From assembly GCA_002083515.1 (NCBI GenBank), contig LWDN01000067.1, positions 1 to 32,965 on the forward strand: 32,965 nucleotides of DNA. The letters are read 5' to 3'. Of the stretch, positions 31,247 to 32,965 are shown in pieces. The DNA is from Proteobacteria bacterium HN_bin10. Lineage in GTDB: Bacteria > Pseudomonadota > Alphaproteobacteria > Caulobacterales > Aquidulcibacteraceae. The notes below the pieces were generated by a model that saw only the letters and a program-made list of their open reading frames with translations, was not told the DNA's origin and did not search any database. The position numbers and the translations under genes are program-made. How positions within the stretch are numbered: position 1 is the stretch's first letter; each line of letters begins with the position of its first letter.

Positions 31247-32653
31247 CTAGCAGGTCAACTCGACTTCGGAGAAGTCGCTAGCCGCGAGTTTTGCGGGATC
31301 AATCCAAAAATGGTATGATCCTTCTGAGCCCAGAAGCATTGGATCACCGCAGTCGAGTCGCAGCAGTAGCACCTTGTCAGTGCGCTGGTTCGGTTGCACC
31401 GCTGTGTGATCATACGAACCGTGACCGAGCATGTGATGCATCGTCACGTAAAGATCGACATCGTCGGCGGTGCGACGGATGGTTGGCTGTATATCGAGTT
31501 CCGCTTGGAGTTCTTTTGGCACAGATGACAGTTGACCGGCTTCGGAAGCTAAGTTGGCCGCATAGCGAAAGACTTTCTGGCACAGCGTATAGAAACGCAT
31601 TTGGAGATCGTGGCTAATCCGTCTTGCATTGCGGCGCTCAGCAATGCCGCAGAGAAACTCCAAAAATCTCTCGGCGCTGGCTAGGCTGGGCCTCCCCAAC
31701 AGTGGCAAGTCCGCCGTCAGGCGCAGCCATCGAAGGGCCTCGTCTCGTACCCAGTCGTTTTCGGTTCCTGCTTCTCGTTCTGTTGCGTAGTCAGGCAAAG
31801 GATGCAAGAGTCCCCGCGCAAACGCCGCGATCACGGCCCAGCAAAAGATCAGGTCCGGCATGAATTTCGCTGGGTTGTGGAACCCCAGGTGTGTCCGCTC
31901 GCCGCGCGCGCGTGATCCAACCGCGTCTACCAGACTATCGCGCTGCAGACGTCGCAAAACACTAAGCCCCTCGTGCTCGCAGGCGTACACCCATGACGTC
32001 TCAAGGCCTGCAAATTCCACGTAGCCGGCACCCAGTTTCCCGGTGGATGGGTGAACGCCAAGCAGACTGGAGAGTTCTAACGCCTCTTTATCCGACAAGG
32101 GGCCAAGCGGGACGTCGCTCAACTCAATGTGCTCTGGCGCGCTCCTGAAGGGCGCGAATGTTAAATTGAAGCGGAAATGGCCCCGATTGCGATAGTCAGC
32201 GGCGTCGATATAGGTTGCCGCGCTCGCCATAGCGTCGTTGGCTGCGACCATGCGCAGAGGCTGAGCCCTGCGCGCCCATTCCTGGGACGAACTCTTAGAA
32301 TAAAGAACGGCGCAGGGCATAACGCCTTCTTCGTGTTCGTCGCTCTCGTCGCCCATCTCCCACGTGTCTTTGTAGAAAAAATAGAGGACTCCCGCTTCCG
32401 GCAGCGTGGGGCGTCCCTCGAAATCGGGCAAGTCGGCGAGATCAATCTGCCCAGCGAAGATGAGGCCAGCAGGCTCGCCACCTTCTTCAATTGTAGGCCA
32501 TTCCATCTCCGGCGGTAGGAAGGGCAGGCCTCCTAGAAAGCTCCGCCCTGGCGCGTCAAGTGGATCGGCGAACGAATTGGGCATGAGAAGCACAGCCGAC
32601 CGGCGCGGATCGCTCTCAACAAATTCGTCGATTGCTTGTTTCGGAGTCCGCAT
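31247..32653 (-). CDS. YwqG/DUF1963-family protein
   Basis: The product is 468 residues from ATG 32653 (MRTPKQAIDEFVESDPRRSA); the frame stays open to 32845 but that part looks non-coding. The N-terminal half has DUF1963 features: FLGGLPFLPPEMEWP, LIFAGQIDLADLPDF and GVLYFFYKD. The C-terminal half returns to the same theme with HMLGHGSYDHTAVQP, KVLLLRLDCGDPMLLGSEGSYHFWIDPAKLAASDFSEVEL, so a YwqG fold may be split around a helical insert (about 240-400). The function of the family is unknown. Third codon positions are visibly less GC-rich than in the neighbours, suggesting later acquisition. Confidence 0.82.
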   Translation of the reverse strand: MRTPKQAIDEFVESDPRRSAVLLMPNSFADPLDAPGRSFLGGLPFLPPEMEWPTIEEGGEPAGLIFAGQIDLADLPDFEGRPTLPEAGVLYFFYKDTWEMGDESDEHEEGVMPCAVLYSKSSSQEWARRAQPLRMVAANDAMASAATYIDAADYRNRGHFRFNLTFAPFRSAPEHIELSDVPLGPLSDKEALELSSLLGVHPSTGKLGAGYVEFAGLETSWVYACEHEGLSVLRRLQRDSLVDAVGSRARGERTHLGFHNPAKFMPDLIFCWAVIAAFARGLLHPLPDYATEREAGTENDWVRDEALRWLRLTADLPLLGRPSLASAERFLEFLCGIAERRNARRISHDLQMRFYTLCQKVFRYAANLASEAGQLSSVPKELQAELDIQPTIRRTADDVDLYVTMHHMLGHGSYDHTAVQPNQRTDKVLLLRLDCGDPMLLGSEGSYHFWIDPAKLAASDFSEVELTC

Positions 32654-32783
32654 GGGTTGATACGGTATCAGAAGTTGCACAAGACGAAAAGGGCCGCTCC
32701 CAAAGGGGTGGCCTCTCCTTGCGCCGCTCGACAGTGCGACATTGGCCTGGGGGAGGTTCGGGTTTTTACCCCCAGTCCCGACC

Positions 32784-32965
32784 CTAATCTTCGCTCCGCA
32801 CTCTGCCGCGCTTCGCCTTGACGTCGCCGCGGCGGGCTTTGTCATCGCGGCGTTTCTGCTTTTGCGCCTTCGGCACTTTCGTCGCTTTGCGCGGCTTCGG
32901 CCGGTGCGTGGCGTGTTCGACCAGCGCCACCAGCCGCGCCAAAGCTTCGGCGCGATTGCGATCCT
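32784..32965 (-). CDS. arfB: ArfB-type peptidyl-tRNA hydrolase, C-terminal part
   Basis: Only the last 60 codons are in the window. They read NRAEALARLVALVEHATHRPKPRKATK, then a Lys/Arg-rich tail (VPKAQKQKRRDDKARRGDVKAKRG) ending RVRSED. This is the typical C-terminus of ArfB (YaeJ/ICT1-like) rescue factors, where the basic tail enters the empty mRNA channel of stalled ribosomes. The catalytic GGQ domain lies outside the window, so the call rests on the tail and the preceding helix. Confidence 0.75.
   Translation of the reverse strand, partial: DRNRAEALARLVALVEHATHRPKPRKATKVPKAQKQKRRDDKARRGDVKAKRGRVRSED

Overview
The window comes from a GC-rich alphaproteobacterium. A Caulobacterales/Hyphomonadaceae-like lineage is the best guess. 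The basis is the gene order around lipid A synthesis (pmbA, cysQ-type phosphatase, DUF4170, DUF374 acyltransferase, waaA, lpxK), a DUF2093 protein, a PhaB-type acetoacetyl-CoA reductase, an HIG1-type twin-helix protein, a CC0125/CC1285-like lipoprotein fragment, and nested palindromic intergenic repeats of the GTCATCCCGG type. Taxonomy is inferred from gene content only. No rRNA, tRNA, CRISPR array, transposase or prophage gene was seen.

Layout. 1-7.4 kb: a cut-off lipoprotein gene with a terminator-like hairpin in its leader, a CorA-type transporter, a small secreted protein, about 600 bp of repeat and decayed sequence, an exported amidohydrolase, a membrane protein translationally coupled to an aminoglycoside-phosphotransferase-fold kinase, a Phd/VapC toxin-antitoxin pair, and purD. 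7.5-13.7 kb: a DUF1330 protein, a globin gene broken by a one-base frameshift, a 709-residue repeat-rich membrane protein, xseA, a DUF2093 protein, an exported M23 peptidase whose third zinc ligand is Cys, and a cupin lipoprotein.

13.7-23.0 kb is an outer-membrane lipid island read leftward: pmbA, cysQ-like, DUF4170, an MsbA-like ABC exporter, DUF374 acyltransferase, waaA, lpxK, lpxL-like acyltransferase and a small membrane protein. Most joints are short gaps or overlaps. Together these genes would make, acylate, add Kdo to and flip the lipid A core. A Cys-phosphatase gene sits inside the island on the opposite strand and is a candidate lipid A or envelope phosphatase.

23.1-27.7 kb is accessory-like: three more PIN-toxin modules, a MAPEG protein, two small envelope genes and phaB. 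One lipoprotein gene is followed, after a single in-frame TAG, by a start-less lipoprotein domain. In all four toxin-antitoxin modules the antitoxin ATG lacks a Shine-Dalgarno sequence and follows directly on repeats or palindromes. In three of them a plausible -10 box ends 6-7 nt before the ATG, which predicts leaderless mRNAs.

27.7-33.0 kb: a VOC protein, a PduO-type cobalamin adenosyltransferase, a twin-helix membrane protein, rmuC, a lipoprotein with a methyltransferase fold, a YwqG/DUF1963 protein in visibly less GC-rich DNA, and the C-terminal end of arfB.
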